From positions 62,001 to 126,000 of the forward strand of contig CACBYE010000001.1 of assembly GCA_902543375.1 (NCBI GenBank): 64,000 nt of DNA. Direction: 5' to 3'. Below, piece after piece: positions 30,594 through 39,933 of the stretch (its first letter is position 1; each line of letters begins with the position of its first letter). The position numbers and the translations under genes were made by a program. Below the pieces are notes generated by a model. The model saw only the letters and a list, made by a program, of their open reading frames with translations. It was not told where the DNA came from and searched no databases. This stretch comes from an uncultured Pelagibacteraceae bacterium. GTDB lineage: Bacteria > Pseudomonadota > Alphaproteobacteria > Pelagibacterales > Pelagibacteraceae.

Positions 30594-30908
30594 TTATATA
30601 GCAAAAATTAAAAACCAGTAAGAGGCTAATCCTGAAAATATTGTCGCAATTATGCTTCTTGTGAATATTCCAATAGCTGTTGCAATTATTGCTGCAATTA
30701 TCTTTGGGTTATTCTCTAATTGAAAAGAACCTAGGTCATTTATGAAAATTGCAGGAAAAATAATAGCTGGAAATATTGCTGAAGGCACAAATGACAGTAC
30801 TTCTCTTATCCTGTCACTAAACATCTCTTTTTTAACTAAAGCAATCATTGTAAATCTTGTTAGATAAGTAATTATTCCACAGGATAAAATTAAAGCCCAG
30901 TTGCTCAT
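30594..30908 (-). CDS. azlD: AzlD-family transporter subunit
   Basis: Short 4-TM protein overlapping azlC; FVPSAIFPAIIFPAIF. Confidence 0.87.
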   Translation of the reverse strand: MSNWALILSCGIITYLTRFTMIALVKKEMFSDRIREVLSFVPSAIFPAIIFPAIFINDLGSFQLENNPKIIAAIIATAIGIFTRSIIATIFSGLASYWFLIFAI

Positions 30909-31597
30909 TTTGTTTTAATTGTTTTTGTTAAAACTATTGCTGTTAATAATCCAGCCAAAGCAGCAACTATAACATAGGCCTTGAATGGAATAAAATTGTA
31001 ACCAAGAGTAGCCACTGATCCTGAAACAATTATTACTACTAGATTTGTAAACTTTCTAAAGTCATTTACTAATAATGCTAAAAAAGTTAAGGGAACTGCA
31101 AAACTCAATCCCAGTTTTTCTGGTATAGCTGATCCTAAGATAATTCCTAGTAATGTAGTTGACTGCCAAATAATCCAACAAGCGGCACCACCTCCAACTA
31201 AGTGAAAATATCTATTTCTCTCTTTATTTTTCTTAAAATATTCATTTGATATTGCAAAAGCCTGATCAATCAAAAAATAAGAAATTATAATTTTCCAAAT
31301 CAATTTTAAGTCTGATAAATGTTCTGAGACGACTGCACCATAAAGTAAATGTCTTGAATTTACTGCACCGACAGAACTTATAATGACTAAAGAGGATGCT
31401 CCTCCTGAAAATAATTGTAAAAGGACAATTTGCGATGCACCACCAAATACTATTAGAGACATACCCATTGCTTGTAGAGGGGTAAACCCAACATCAATTG
31501 CCAAAACACCAAATATCAAACCAAATGGCACGACCGGTATCATTAGAGGACTTACATCAATAATTCCTTTTAAGAAAATTTTAAACTTACTATTCAT
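30905..31597 (-). CDS. azlC: AzlC-family branched-chain amino acid exporter subunit
   Basis: PFGLIFGVLAIDVGFTPLQAMGMSLIVFGGASQ; NSRHLLYG. Confidence 0.9.
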   Translation of the reverse strand: MNSKFKIFLKGIIDVSPLMIPVVPFGLIFGVLAIDVGFTPLQAMGMSLIVFGGASQIVLLQLFSGGASSLVIISSVGAVNSRHLLYGAVVSEHLSDLKLIWKIIISYFLIDQAFAISNEYFKKNKERNRYFHLVGGGAACWIIWQSTTLLGIILGSAIPEKLGLSFAVPLTFLALLVNDFRKFTNLVVIIVSGSVATLGYNFIPFKAYVIVAALAGLLTAIVLTKTIKTK

Positions 31598-31612
31598 TTT
31601 TTAAGGCTTTTA

Positions 31613-32674
31613 TTAGAAGCAAACTATATGATCAATATGAATTGGTCTTTTAATACCAAATTTTTCATCAACGTCATGTTGATGGATATGGTGAGAATGC
31701 ACAAAAACGGGAATAAGGGTGTTACTCGGAGTTTTAAGAGTATAAATAAAATTAGTACCTCTAAATTTCCTATCGACTACCTCAAATTTCAAATTACTTT
31801 TATCGTCATGATGCAAATCTTCTGGCTGTACCAAAAGCTTAACCTTTGTACCTATCGGAAAAGGTTTTAAGAAATTACCCGTAATTGTTCCAAGATCCTT
31901 GTTTTCTAAACTTTTAGGGCTCGTTACTTCTGCAGGAATAAGAGTGCCTCTATTTAAGAAATTAACTACCTCAATTGAGTTTGGTAAATGATAAACGTTA
32001 TATGGATCATCAAATTGCTTAAGCTCTTGATTTAAAATTATTCCACATTTTGATCCTAAGTAAAAAGCTTCATAAGAGTCATGTGTAACAATTATTGTAG
32101 TAATTTTTGAACTCTTTAATATTTTTTTTAATTTTTCTTGTATTTCTTCTTTAAAGCTCTGGTCCACATTGGATAATGGTTCGTCTAATAATAATAAATC
32201 TGGCTGAGTAACTAAAGATCTAGCAAGAGAAGCTCTTTGTGCTTCTCCGGCACTAATTTCATGTGGATATTTATTTAATATTAAAGAAATATCTAATAAC
32301 TCTATAATTTCTTGAAAACTAACTTGATGATCTTTTTTACCTTTATTTCTTTCTGCACCTAATAATATATTTTTTTCTACAGTGTAATGTGGGAATAAAC
32401 TATTTTCTTGAAACGCAAGAGATATATTTCTATCTTCTGGCTCAAGATTTATTTTATCTGAAGATAAAACATTTCCCTTAAGTTCTATTGATCCTTTTTT
32501 AATTTTTTCTAACCCTGCAATTGTTCTTAATATAGTAGTTTTTCCGATACCGGATGGACCTAAAAGACAAATCACATCGCCTTCATTTTCAATAGCAAAA
32601 GATACATTAGCTACTTTGGTTTTACCTCCAACCTTAAAATCAACATTCTTAATTTCGAAAAAATTCTTATTCAT
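31613..32674 (-). CDS. fbpC: Fe3+-type ABC transporter ATP-binding protein
   Basis: GPSGIGKTT, SAGEAQRASLARSL, LLLDEPLSNVD; operon context with permease and binding protein. Confidence 0.9.
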   Translation of the reverse strand: MNKNFFEIKNVDFKVGGKTKVANVSFAIENEGDVICLLGPSGIGKTTILRTIAGLEKIKKGSIELKGNVLSSDKINLEPEDRNISLAFQENSLFPHYTVEKNILLGAERNKGKKDHQVSFQEIIELLDISLILNKYPHEISAGEAQRASLARSLVTQPDLLLLDEPLSNVDQSFKEEIQEKLKKILKSSKITTIIVTHDSYEAFYLGSKCGIILNQELKQFDDPYNVYHLPNSIEVVNFLNRGTLIPAEVTSPKSLENKDLGTITGNFLKPFPIGTKVKLLVQPEDLHHDDKSNLKFEVVDRKFRGTNFIYTLKTPSNTLIPVFVHSHHIHQHDVDEKFGIKRPIHIDHIVCF

Positions 32675-34286
32675 TGTTTTCTCTTAAAATATATTTTGAA
32701 CTAATTATAATGAATAAAGAAGCAATTAATATTAAAAATAATGAAGGTACTGCAGCAGCCTCCAATAAATCCTCAGAGGCGGAGATATATGCTGTAGTTG
32801 CAAAAGTTTCGAAATTAAAAGGTCTTAAAATTAGTGTAATAGGTAATTCTCTTATTATCTCTAATGAAATCAAAATAATTATAAACAAAAGAGAATTTCT
32901 CAAAAAAGGAATATGAATATTCATAAATGTTTTTCTTTTAGAGTAGCCTAGCAAATAAGCGCTCTCATCTACTGAAATATTTATTTTCTCATAACCAGAT
33001 TTGATTCCATTAAAAGCTAAAGAATAGAATCTTACAAAATAGACTAAGACTAATCCAAGAATTGAACCTATAAATAATTTTTTAATAGATAAAAAACCTA
33101 ATGACTTGATTATATTTTCATCAAACCATGCAATAAAAGTTATAAAAGCAATGGCCAAAATTACTCCAGGGATTGCATAGCCAGAAATTGATAAAGTGGA
33201 TAAAATATTTAAAGTTTTATTATTTGAAACCCTATTGCCATAATTTGATATTAAAGAGAATATTATTAACACTAAACTAGATAAAAAAACTAAATAAAGA
33301 GTATTTAATAAAAGATCAATTATTTGTAGATCAAATAAGTTTTCTGGAAATTTTATCGTCCAATACAACATTTGGCTTAATGGAAATAAAAAACTCATAA
33401 AAAATACAAAAAAACATCCTGCAAATGCTAAGACTGCCTTATTACTAGATAGTTTAGATTTTTCTTTTTGTTTAAAACCACCTCTAGAATTGAAGTGATA
33501 TTTTGCTTTTTGCCTGGATAAATTCTCAAGCAAAAATAGGGAAAATATAAATAGTAATAAGAAGAAAGATATTCGATTTGCAAACGCTAAATCGTCAAAA
33601 GTTATCCAAGAGTTATAAATACCAGTAGTTAAAGTATTGATTGAAAAGAAATCTACTGCCCCAAATTCTGCTAAGGTTTCCATTGCAACCAAAGATAAAC
33701 CAGCAACAATTGCAGGTCTGGCAGCTGGTAATATAATTTTATAAAACGATTTAAATTTTGTAAAACCAAGATTTTTTCCTAAATCTATTAAGTTTTGTGA
33801 CTGATATAAAAAAGAAGCTCTAGCGAGAATATAAACATAAGCAAATAAAGAAAAGCTAATTGATATTATTGCACCAAACATTCCATCTAATTTTGGAATA
33901 CTTTTATTGTAATTTGCATCACCAAATAGGTTTTTTAAAATAGTAAAAGCAGTTCCATAGTTTTCAAAAAAAGCCGTTAAAGAATAAGCGTAAATATAAG
34001 GAGGGACTGCAAAAGATAGAATTAATGCCCATTTAAAAAAATCACTACCTGGAAATTTATAAAAAGATACTAAGTAAGCTGTTCCAGTGCCTAATAGAAA
34101 TGTTAAAATCAATACTGCGATCAATAATACTAATGAATTTAAAATATACTCTATCAAAAAAGTATTTTTTAAAATTTCGTAATAATTTGACGTGCTTTCA
34201 AAGAAACTTGTAAATACCGTTATAATTGGAATTAATACAAAAAAAGAAATTAAAAAAGAACTAAGATACCAGCTATTAAATTTCAT
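32667..34286 (-). CDS. fbpB: Fe3+-type ABC transporter permease
   Basis: Fused two-domain BPD permease; start trimmed to MKFNSWYLS at 34286 because the ORF track start is upstream-extended. Confidence 0.88.
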   Translation of the reverse strand: MKFNSWYLSSFLISFFVLIPIITVFTSFFESTSNYYEILKNTFLIEYILNSLVLLIAVLILTFLLGTGTAYLVSFYKFPGSDFFKWALILSFAVPPYIYAYSLTAFFENYGTAFTILKNLFGDANYNKSIPKLDGMFGAIISISFSLFAYVYILARASFLYQSQNLIDLGKNLGFTKFKSFYKIILPAARPAIVAGLSLVAMETLAEFGAVDFFSINTLTTGIYNSWITFDDLAFANRISFFLLLFIFSLFLLENLSRQKAKYHFNSRGGFKQKEKSKLSSNKAVLAFAGCFFVFFMSFLFPLSQMLYWTIKFPENLFDLQIIDLLLNTLYLVFLSSLVLIIFSLISNYGNRVSNNKTLNILSTLSISGYAIPGVILAIAFITFIAWFDENIIKSLGFLSIKKLFIGSILGLVLVYFVRFYSLAFNGIKSGYEKINISVDESAYLLGYSKRKTFMNIHIPFLRNSLLFIIILISLEIIRELPITLILRPFNFETFATTAYISASEDLLEAAAVPSLFLILIASLFIIISSKYILRENNE

Positions 34287-34365
34287 ATTATAATCCGCCT
34301 TATAAATGAAAAAAGTAAAGTGTCCAAAATAAATCCCCATTTACTCTGGACACTATTTAAGAAAA

Positions 34366-34536
34366 TCAAAAATTAAATACTTTTAGGATATGCGGAACCT
34401 CCTTAGTTTTAATTTCTGACATTTTTCTTTTATTTATTCTTTCATCAATTTTTTTACACTCCTGTTGACATGGGGAACATGCACTGGAAGATTTATTTAA
34501 ATCAATTTCAGAAATAAATTTTTTTTGTTTTTTCAC
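34366..34536 (-). CDS. 56-aa Cys-motif peptide inside the iron ABC locus (GTG start)
   Basis: VKKQKKFISEIDLNKSSSACSPCQQECKKIDERINKRKMSEIKTKEVPHILKVFNF; CxxCxxxC; between binding protein and permease. Not in ORF track. Confidence 0.55.
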   Translation of the reverse strand: MKKQKKFISEIDLNKSSSACSPCQQECKKIDERINKRKMSEIKTKEVPHILKVFNF

Positions 34537-34540
34537 TTAA

Positions 34541-35569
34541 TTACTTCCAACCAGCAGCTGTCATTACTTCTAATGCAGCAGCTTGATTTTTTCCATAAGA
34601 AGCTAGCTTAGTTTTCATATCTTGTTGAAAATCTAATCCTAAGTTGTTTACTACTAATGGACTTGGTGAAACACCATCAATCATTGGAAACTCAAATGTA
34701 TTGTTAGTGAAATGTTCTTGAGATTGCGGAGTTAATAAAAATTCTACAAGTTTAACAGCATTATCTTTATTAGGTGCTCCTTTTACTAAAGCTGCACAAC
34801 TAACATTCATGTGCGTTCCTCTACCATTTTGATTAGGAAAGAAAGCTTTTACTTTTTTAGCAGCTGCTTGTTGCTCTGCACCTTTTTTACCAGATAACAT
34901 TAAAGCTAAATAGTAAGTGTTAGCTACTGCAATATCAGCTTCTCCTGCTGCGACCGCCATGATCTGAGCTCTATCATTTCCTTTAGAGTCTCTAGCCATG
35001 TTAGCAACAACTCCTTTTGCCCATTCAGCTGTAGCTTTTTTTCCATTATTTTCAATTAATGAAGCTACAAGAGATTTATTATATATATTGCTAGATTTTC
35101 TTATTACTAATCTTCCTTTCCATTTAGGATCAGCTAGACCTTCATAAGACATTCCAGATAATTCAGCACCAGTAACTCTTTCAGGTGAATAATAAATTAT
35201 TCTAGCTCTTTTTGCTATTCCAACCCATTTACTTGTTCTAAAATTTTTTGGAACGGCAGCTTTTATAGCTGCAGAAGTTAAACCACCTTGAAGATGACCT
35301 TTTGCATCCATAGCACCACATCTTCCAGCATCAGCAGTAATATAAAGATCTGCAGAAGAATCTGCGCCCTCCTCAATTATTCTTTTTTCAAGAGCTCCTG
35401 ATTTTCCATTTATTAGATTAACTTTAATTCCTGTCATACTAGTGAACTTTGAATAAAGCTCTGCATCGGCTTTGTAGTGTCTTGCATTAAAAACATTAAC
35501 TTCATTCGCAACTGCAAAAGTTGATATAAATAAAGATGCTATTAAAAATAGACTTGTTATTTTTCTCAT
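34541..35569 (-). CDS. fbpA: Fe3+ ABC transporter substrate-binding protein
   Basis: Signal peptide, VFNARHYKADAELYSKFTSMTGIKVNLI, IFN-type iron-binding protein features. Confidence 0.93.
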   Translation of the reverse strand: MRKITSLFLIASLFISTFAVANEVNVFNARHYKADAELYSKFTSMTGIKVNLINGKSGALEKRIIEEGADSSADLYITADAGRCGAMDAKGHLQGGLTSAAIKAAVPKNFRTSKWVGIAKRARIIYYSPERVTGAELSGMSYEGLADPKWKGRLVIRKSSNIYNKSLVASLIENNGKKATAEWAKGVVANMARDSKGNDRAQIMAVAAGEADIAVANTYYLALMLSGKKGAEQQAAAKKVKAFFPNQNGRGTHMNVSCAALVKGAPNKDNAVKLVEFLLTPQSQEHFTNNTFEFPMIDGVSPSPLVVNNLGLDFQQDMKTKLASYGKNQAAALEVMTAAGWK

Positions 35570-35606
35570 TTATTTACCTTTTCTCCGCACATTGGTTAAT
35601 TGCAAA

Positions 35607-35637
35607 TGATAATTATTCTCAATGATAATGATAATCA
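35607..35637. promoter_or_regulatory. Tandem Fur-like boxes upstream of fbpA
   Basis: TGATAATTATTCTCA (35607-35621) and TGATAATGATAATCA (35623-35637). Confidence 0.85.
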
Positions 35638-35691
35638 ATCGCAATTATGTCGCAGAAACAACTTATATTAGAATTAATAATTAATGTAAAT

Positions 35692-36582
35692 TTAGGCTTT
35701 CCAGTCGCCTATTTTGCTGAAGAGAAAGTTTCTAAATGCCTGAACTCTAGCTGTATTTTTAAGAGATTGAGGGTAAACAAAATGAGCCTCAGTAATTGGA
35801 CCCTCCGATTTGGGTAACACTTTTATGACTTTATTTGAATCACTTACTAAATATTCAGGTAAAGCTGCAAGACCAACCCCTGACTCCACAGCTAAAAGTA
35901 ATCCCATAACACTGTTTACTTTCATTATAGTTTTTCTTTTTTTACCATCATGCATCCCAAGTTTTAAGGCCCAGTCTGGATTATAAACAGGTGATGGCGC
36001 TCCTTTTCCAAAAGAAATAAATTTATGTTTATTTAAGTCTCCTACTGTTTTTGGCATTCCGTGCTTCTCTAAATATTTATTTGAGCCATATATAAAGTAC
36101 TTAATATCAACTAGTTTTTTTTGAATATAATTCAGCTGTTTTGGTCTTCTCATAAAAATACCAATATCGGCCTGACGAGTACTTAAATCTAGCTCTTTAT
36201 CATCAAAAACTAATTCTATCTCTATTTCTGGGTTAAGCCGCATAAATTCTTGAATTCTTGGGGTTAGCCAGTGAGTTCCAAAGCTTCTTACTGTTGTTAT
36301 TGTTAATTTTCCCGTAGGCTTATTTTTTTGATCACCCAGTGAGGTTTCAACCTCTTTTAATTTACTAATAACCTCATGAGCTGTTTTGAATACATATTCA
36401 CCATTTTCTGTAAGTGTTAAACCTCTAGCATGTCTTTCAAATAATTGAACTTTTAAGTCCTGTTCTAAAGATTGAATTTGTCTACTGATGGCTGATTGAC
36501 TAAGATTTAAATTTACTGTTGCGTTTGTAAAACTTCCTGCTTCTGCTACTGCATGAAAAATCTTTAGTTTATCCCAATCCAT
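35692..36582 (-). CDS. LysR-family transcriptional regulator
   Basis: N-terminal HTH AVAEAGSFTNATVNLNLSQSAISRQIQSLEQDL. Confidence 0.93.
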   Translation of the reverse strand: MDWDKLKIFHAVAEAGSFTNATVNLNLSQSAISRQIQSLEQDLKVQLFERHARGLTLTENGEYVFKTAHEVISKLKEVETSLGDQKNKPTGKLTITTVRSFGTHWLTPRIQEFMRLNPEIEIELVFDDKELDLSTRQADIGIFMRRPKQLNYIQKKLVDIKYFIYGSNKYLEKHGMPKTVGDLNKHKFISFGKGAPSPVYNPDWALKLGMHDGKKRKTIMKVNSVMGLLLAVESGVGLAALPEYLVSDSNKVIKVLPKSEGPITEAHFVYPQSLKNTARVQAFRNFLFSKIGDWKA

Positions 36583-37583
36583 TATTTATTTAAATCAACT
36601 AAAACTCTCCCTGAAATTTCACCCTTTAAAATTTTAGGATAGGTTTCAATCAACTCTTCTAAGCTAACTGTTTGAATAGATTTTTCAAGTAAACTAAAAT
36701 CAATTAAATTTGCTGCCTCTCCCCAAATAAATTCCCTTCTTTTGATGCTGCAGTTTGCAGAGTCCATACCCCAAAGCTTAATTCCTCTTAGCATAAAAGG
36801 GATTACATTAGTATTAAGCTCATTGGTACTTGCATTTCCACAAACTGCAATAATTCCATTTGAGTTAGTTTGAACTATTGCATTAGCTAATATTTTTCCA
36901 CCAACTGTATCAACAACCCCGTCCCATAAACCTTTATCAATTAGTCTCGGATCTTTGTCAAATTCACTACGATTGACAACAGTTTTAGCACCTAATGATT
37001 TTAAATAATCTGCTTTAGAGTCTTTTCCAGTAACAGCAGTAACGTTGTAACCCATTTTATTCAATACTATTACCGCTACACTCCCTACTCCACCTGTTGC
37101 ACCAGTAACTAATACGTTGTTAACTTTTTCGCCTAACAAAATTTCTTCTCTTGCTTTAATTGCGAATGCACTCATTAAAGATGTGAAACCAGCGGTTCCA
37201 AGTATCATTGCCTGTTTAGTGGTTAAATTTTTTGGTTTTTTTACCAAAAATTCTCCATTTACTTTTGCAACTTGCGAGTATCCACCATAAAAAACCTCAC
37301 CAACTCTAAATCCTGTTAATATTACTTCATCACCTTGTTTAAATTTGGGGTTTTCACTTTCCAAAACATTTCCGGAGAAATCTATTCCAGGAATATGTGG
37401 AAATTCTTTTACTAATCTTCCACCATTTTTTAAAATCATCCCGTCTTTGAAATTAAGATCAGAGTAATCAACTTTAATTGTTACATCGCCATGTTTTAAA
37501 AAGCTCTTATCTATTGTTTTTACTTCTCTTGTGTACTCTTCACCCTTTTGATCCAAAATTAATGCTTTAAAATGATCAGACAC
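36582..37583 (-). CDS. acuI: Acrylyl-CoA reductase-like MDR dehydrogenase (AcuI/YhdH family)
   Basis: YSDLNFKDGMILKNGGRLVKEFPHIPGIDFSG; VTGATGGVGSVAV. Confidence 0.85.
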   Translation of the reverse strand: MSDHFKALILDQKGEEYTREVKTIDKSFLKHGDVTIKVDYSDLNFKDGMILKNGGRLVKEFPHIPGIDFSGNVLESENPKFKQGDEVILTGFRVGEVFYGGYSQVAKVNGEFLVKKPKNLTTKQAMILGTAGFTSLMSAFAIKAREEILLGEKVNNVLVTGATGGVGSVAVIVLNKMGYNVTAVTGKDSKADYLKSLGAKTVVNRSEFDKDPRLIDKGLWDGVVDTVGGKILANAIVQTNSNGIIAVCGNASTNELNTNVIPFMLRGIKLWGMDSANCSIKRREFIWGEAANLIDFSLLEKSIQTVSLEELIETYPKILKGEISGRVLVDLNK

Positions 37584-37584
37584 T

Positions 37585-38199
37585 TTAATCTTTTGTGATG
37601 CTTATAAATCTCAAATATCTATTTTGATAACTTAGATCTTCTTTAAATTGACCTAAATAATAATTTGTTACTGTTGTGGCTTGTTCTTTTTTTATACCTC
37701 GCATCGTCATACACTGATGAGTTGAATCAATTGTAACGGCCACACCTTTAGCATCCAAAGATTTCATTAAGGTATTCGCAATTTGCATAGTAAGTCTCTC
37801 TTGAGTTTGCAATCTCTTAGAAAAAACTTCTACAACTCTAGCTAATTTACTTAATCCTACTACTCTTTCTCTTGGTATGTAAGCTACATGAGCTTTTCCA
37901 ATTATCGGCGCCATGTGATGTTCACAATGACTTTGAACAGAAATATTTTTTTGCACGACCATGTCATCATAACCATCAACGTCTCCAAAAGTTTTATCTA
38001 AAATTTGATTTGGATCTTCCTTATAGCCTTTAAAATACTCTTTGAAAGCTTTCACAACCCTTTTAGGAGTTTCTAAAAGTCCCTCTCTGTTAGGATCCTC
38101 TCCCATCCAAGTTAAAATTGTTTTGAAAGCTTCCTCTGCATCTTTATCGGAAACTTTCTTAATTTCTTGCTCGGGTTTTGTGTCTTTTACTAATTTCAT
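37585..38199 (-). CDS. folE: GTP cyclohydrolase I
   Basis: EHHMAPIIGKAHVAYIPRERVVGLSKLAR; QERLTMQIA. Confidence 0.96.
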   Translation of the reverse strand: MKLVKDTKPEQEIKKVSDKDAEEAFKTILTWMGEDPNREGLLETPKRVVKAFKEYFKGYKEDPNQILDKTFGDVDGYDDMVVQKNISVQSHCEHHMAPIIGKAHVAYIPRERVVGLSKLARVVEVFSKRLQTQERLTMQIANTLMKSLDAKGVAVTIDSTHQCMTMRGIKKEQATTVTNYYLGQFKEDLSYQNRYLRFISITKD

Positions 38200-38276
38200 C
38201 GAGGTGTTTTATACATATAATTTGCTTATTTTAAAATATTTAAAATATACTTATATGTGCTACATAATCACTTAAT

Positions 38277-38744
38277 ATGTTCAAAAAAAGAGAAAATGTA
38301 GCTGAAATTGAAGAAGGAAATCTTCTTTCACCTAAATTTGATAACGATGGTTTAATACCCGTAATAACCATGTGTCATAAAACTAAAGAAATACTGATGC
38401 ATGGATTCATGAATGTGGAAGCGTTAAAAAAAACAATCGAGACTAAAGAGGCTCATTATTTTAGTAGGTCTAGAAATGCGATTTGGCATAAAGGTAAAAC
38501 CAGTGGTTTTATTCAAAAGGTAATTGAAATTAGAATTGATGATGATCAAGACTCAATTTGGCTAACAGTTGATATTGGCGACGGAGCCAGTTGCCATGTT
38601 GGCTATCGATCTTGTTTTTATAGATCCATCCCTTTAGGTCTAATTGATGATGGTAAAAAAATCGAAATGAAATTTTTAGAAAAAGATAAAAAATTTGATC
38701 CAGAAAAAATTTACAAGGGACAACCTAACCCAACAAAAGTTTAA
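38277..38744 (+). CDS. hisI: Phosphoribosyl-AMP cyclohydrolase
   Basis: HGFMNVEALKKTIETKEAHYFSRSRNAIWHKGKTSGF; GYRSCFYRS. Confidence 0.93.
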   Translation: MFKKRENVAEIEEGNLLSPKFDNDGLIPVITMCHKTKEILMHGFMNVEALKKTIETKEAHYFSRSRNAIWHKGKTSGFIQKVIEIRIDDDQDSIWLTVDIGDGASCHVGYRSCFYRSIPLGLIDDGKKIEMKFLEKDKKFDPEKIYKGQPNPTKV

Positions 38745-38746
38745 CA

Positions 38747-39385
38747 ATGGAAATAAAATATCAAAATTTGAGGGTATTAGGTCCAGCAGTTTTAAAAGTA
38801 AAAATACCTGATGTAATTTTAAAAAAATTAAACGAATATATTGATAAAACTGTAGATGATGAAACAAAATTAAAAAAGTTAGACTATGGCGAAGCATTAG
38901 TAGGTGATGTGACACAGGAATTTTTATTAGAATTAGAATTTGTTAAATCATCTGGTTGGTTAGAGTTTTTAGGAAATTCCTCTAAAATTTACACTGAATT
39001 GAATGAAGGAAAAAAAATAACAAAATTTAATTTATTAAAAACTTGGGTAGTGAGACAATTTAAAAATGAGTATAATCCTACTCACTGGCATGGAGGTCAT
39101 ATTTCTGGTGCTGGATTTCTAAAAGTTCCTAAATCTTTAGGAGAAAGTACTCAACAAAAAAAATCTAAAAAATATAGAGGTGGAAGTTTACAGCTAATAC
39201 ACGGAGCTAGAATGTTTACTTGTCCATCTACGTTAAATATTACACCAGAAGTTGGTGATTTTTATTTGTTCCCTAATTATTTAATGCATACAGTTTTTCC
39301 ATTTAAGGATACTGAGGAAGAAAGACGTTCTATCTCTTTTAATGCTGCTATCGATGAGGAAATATACAACGTGTATGGAAAATAA
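38747..39385 (+). CDS. Putative 2OG-Fe(II) oxygenase-like protein
   Basis: TWVVRQFKNEYNPTHWHGGHISGAGFLKVP ... DFYLFPNYLMHTVFPF...RRSISFNA: DSBH-like HxH/D...H...R pattern. Confidence 0.7.
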   Translation: MEIKYQNLRVLGPAVLKVKIPDVILKKLNEYIDKTVDDETKLKKLDYGEALVGDVTQEFLLELEFVKSSGWLEFLGNSSKIYTELNEGKKITKFNLLKTWVVRQFKNEYNPTHWHGGHISGAGFLKVPKSLGESTQQKKSKKYRGGSLQLIHGARMFTCPSTLNITPEVGDFYLFPNYLMHTVFPFKDTEEERRSISFNAAIDEEIYNVYGK

Positions 39386-39752
39386 ATTACAAAAAAATGT
39401 TCTAGGTGAAAATTTAGAATTATGCTCAAATAACCCTTTGACGGGATGGTACAGAGATGGTTGTTGTAATACTGATGAAAATGATCATGGATTACACACA
39501 GTCTGTGCAAAAGTTACAACAGAATTTCTTGAATGGTGTAAAGAGGCAGGAAATGATTTGATTACACCTCATCCCGAATTTGGATTTCCAGGTTTGAAGG
39601 ATGGAGATGGTTGGTGTGTTTGTGCAACTTGGTATGCTAGGGCAGTTGATGCAGGAAAAGGTTGTCCCATTTTTTTAAAGAGAACCCATCAAAATACATT
39701 AAAAGTTTTACCAATTGAAACTCTCAAAAAATTTGCAATAGATCTTTCTTAA
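39375..39752 (+). CDS. DUF2237 family protein
   Basis: NVLGENLELCSNNPLTGWYRDGCCNTDENDHGLHTVCAKVTTEFLEW; start trimmed to MENKLQ. Confidence 0.85.
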   Translation: MENKLQKNVLGENLELCSNNPLTGWYRDGCCNTDENDHGLHTVCAKVTTEFLEWCKEAGNDLITPHPEFGFPGLKDGDGWCVCATWYARAVDAGKGCPIFLKRTHQNTLKVLPIETLKKFAIDLS

Positions 39753-39765
39753 GTCAAATTTAATT

Positions 39766-39933
39766 ATGAGTGAAAACATTTTGACGACTATTTACCTTTT
39801 GCTAGTGATTGTGTTGGTCTTTCCAGGTTTTTATTACGCAAATAGGAATAAAAAAGTTTTTTTAAAAAATCTTATAATTTGGATTGGAGTTATTGGAATA
39901 ATTTTAATTTTTACAAAATTTTTAAAAAATTAA
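39766..39933 (+). CDS. 55-aa small membrane peptide
   Basis: MSENILTTIYLLLVIVLVFPGFYYANRNKKVFLKNLIIWIGVIGIILIFTKFLKN; TAA at 39931-39933. Not in ORF track. Confidence 0.6.
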   Translation: MSENILTTIYLLLVIVLVFPGFYYANRNKKVFLKNLIIWIGVIGIILIFTKFLKN

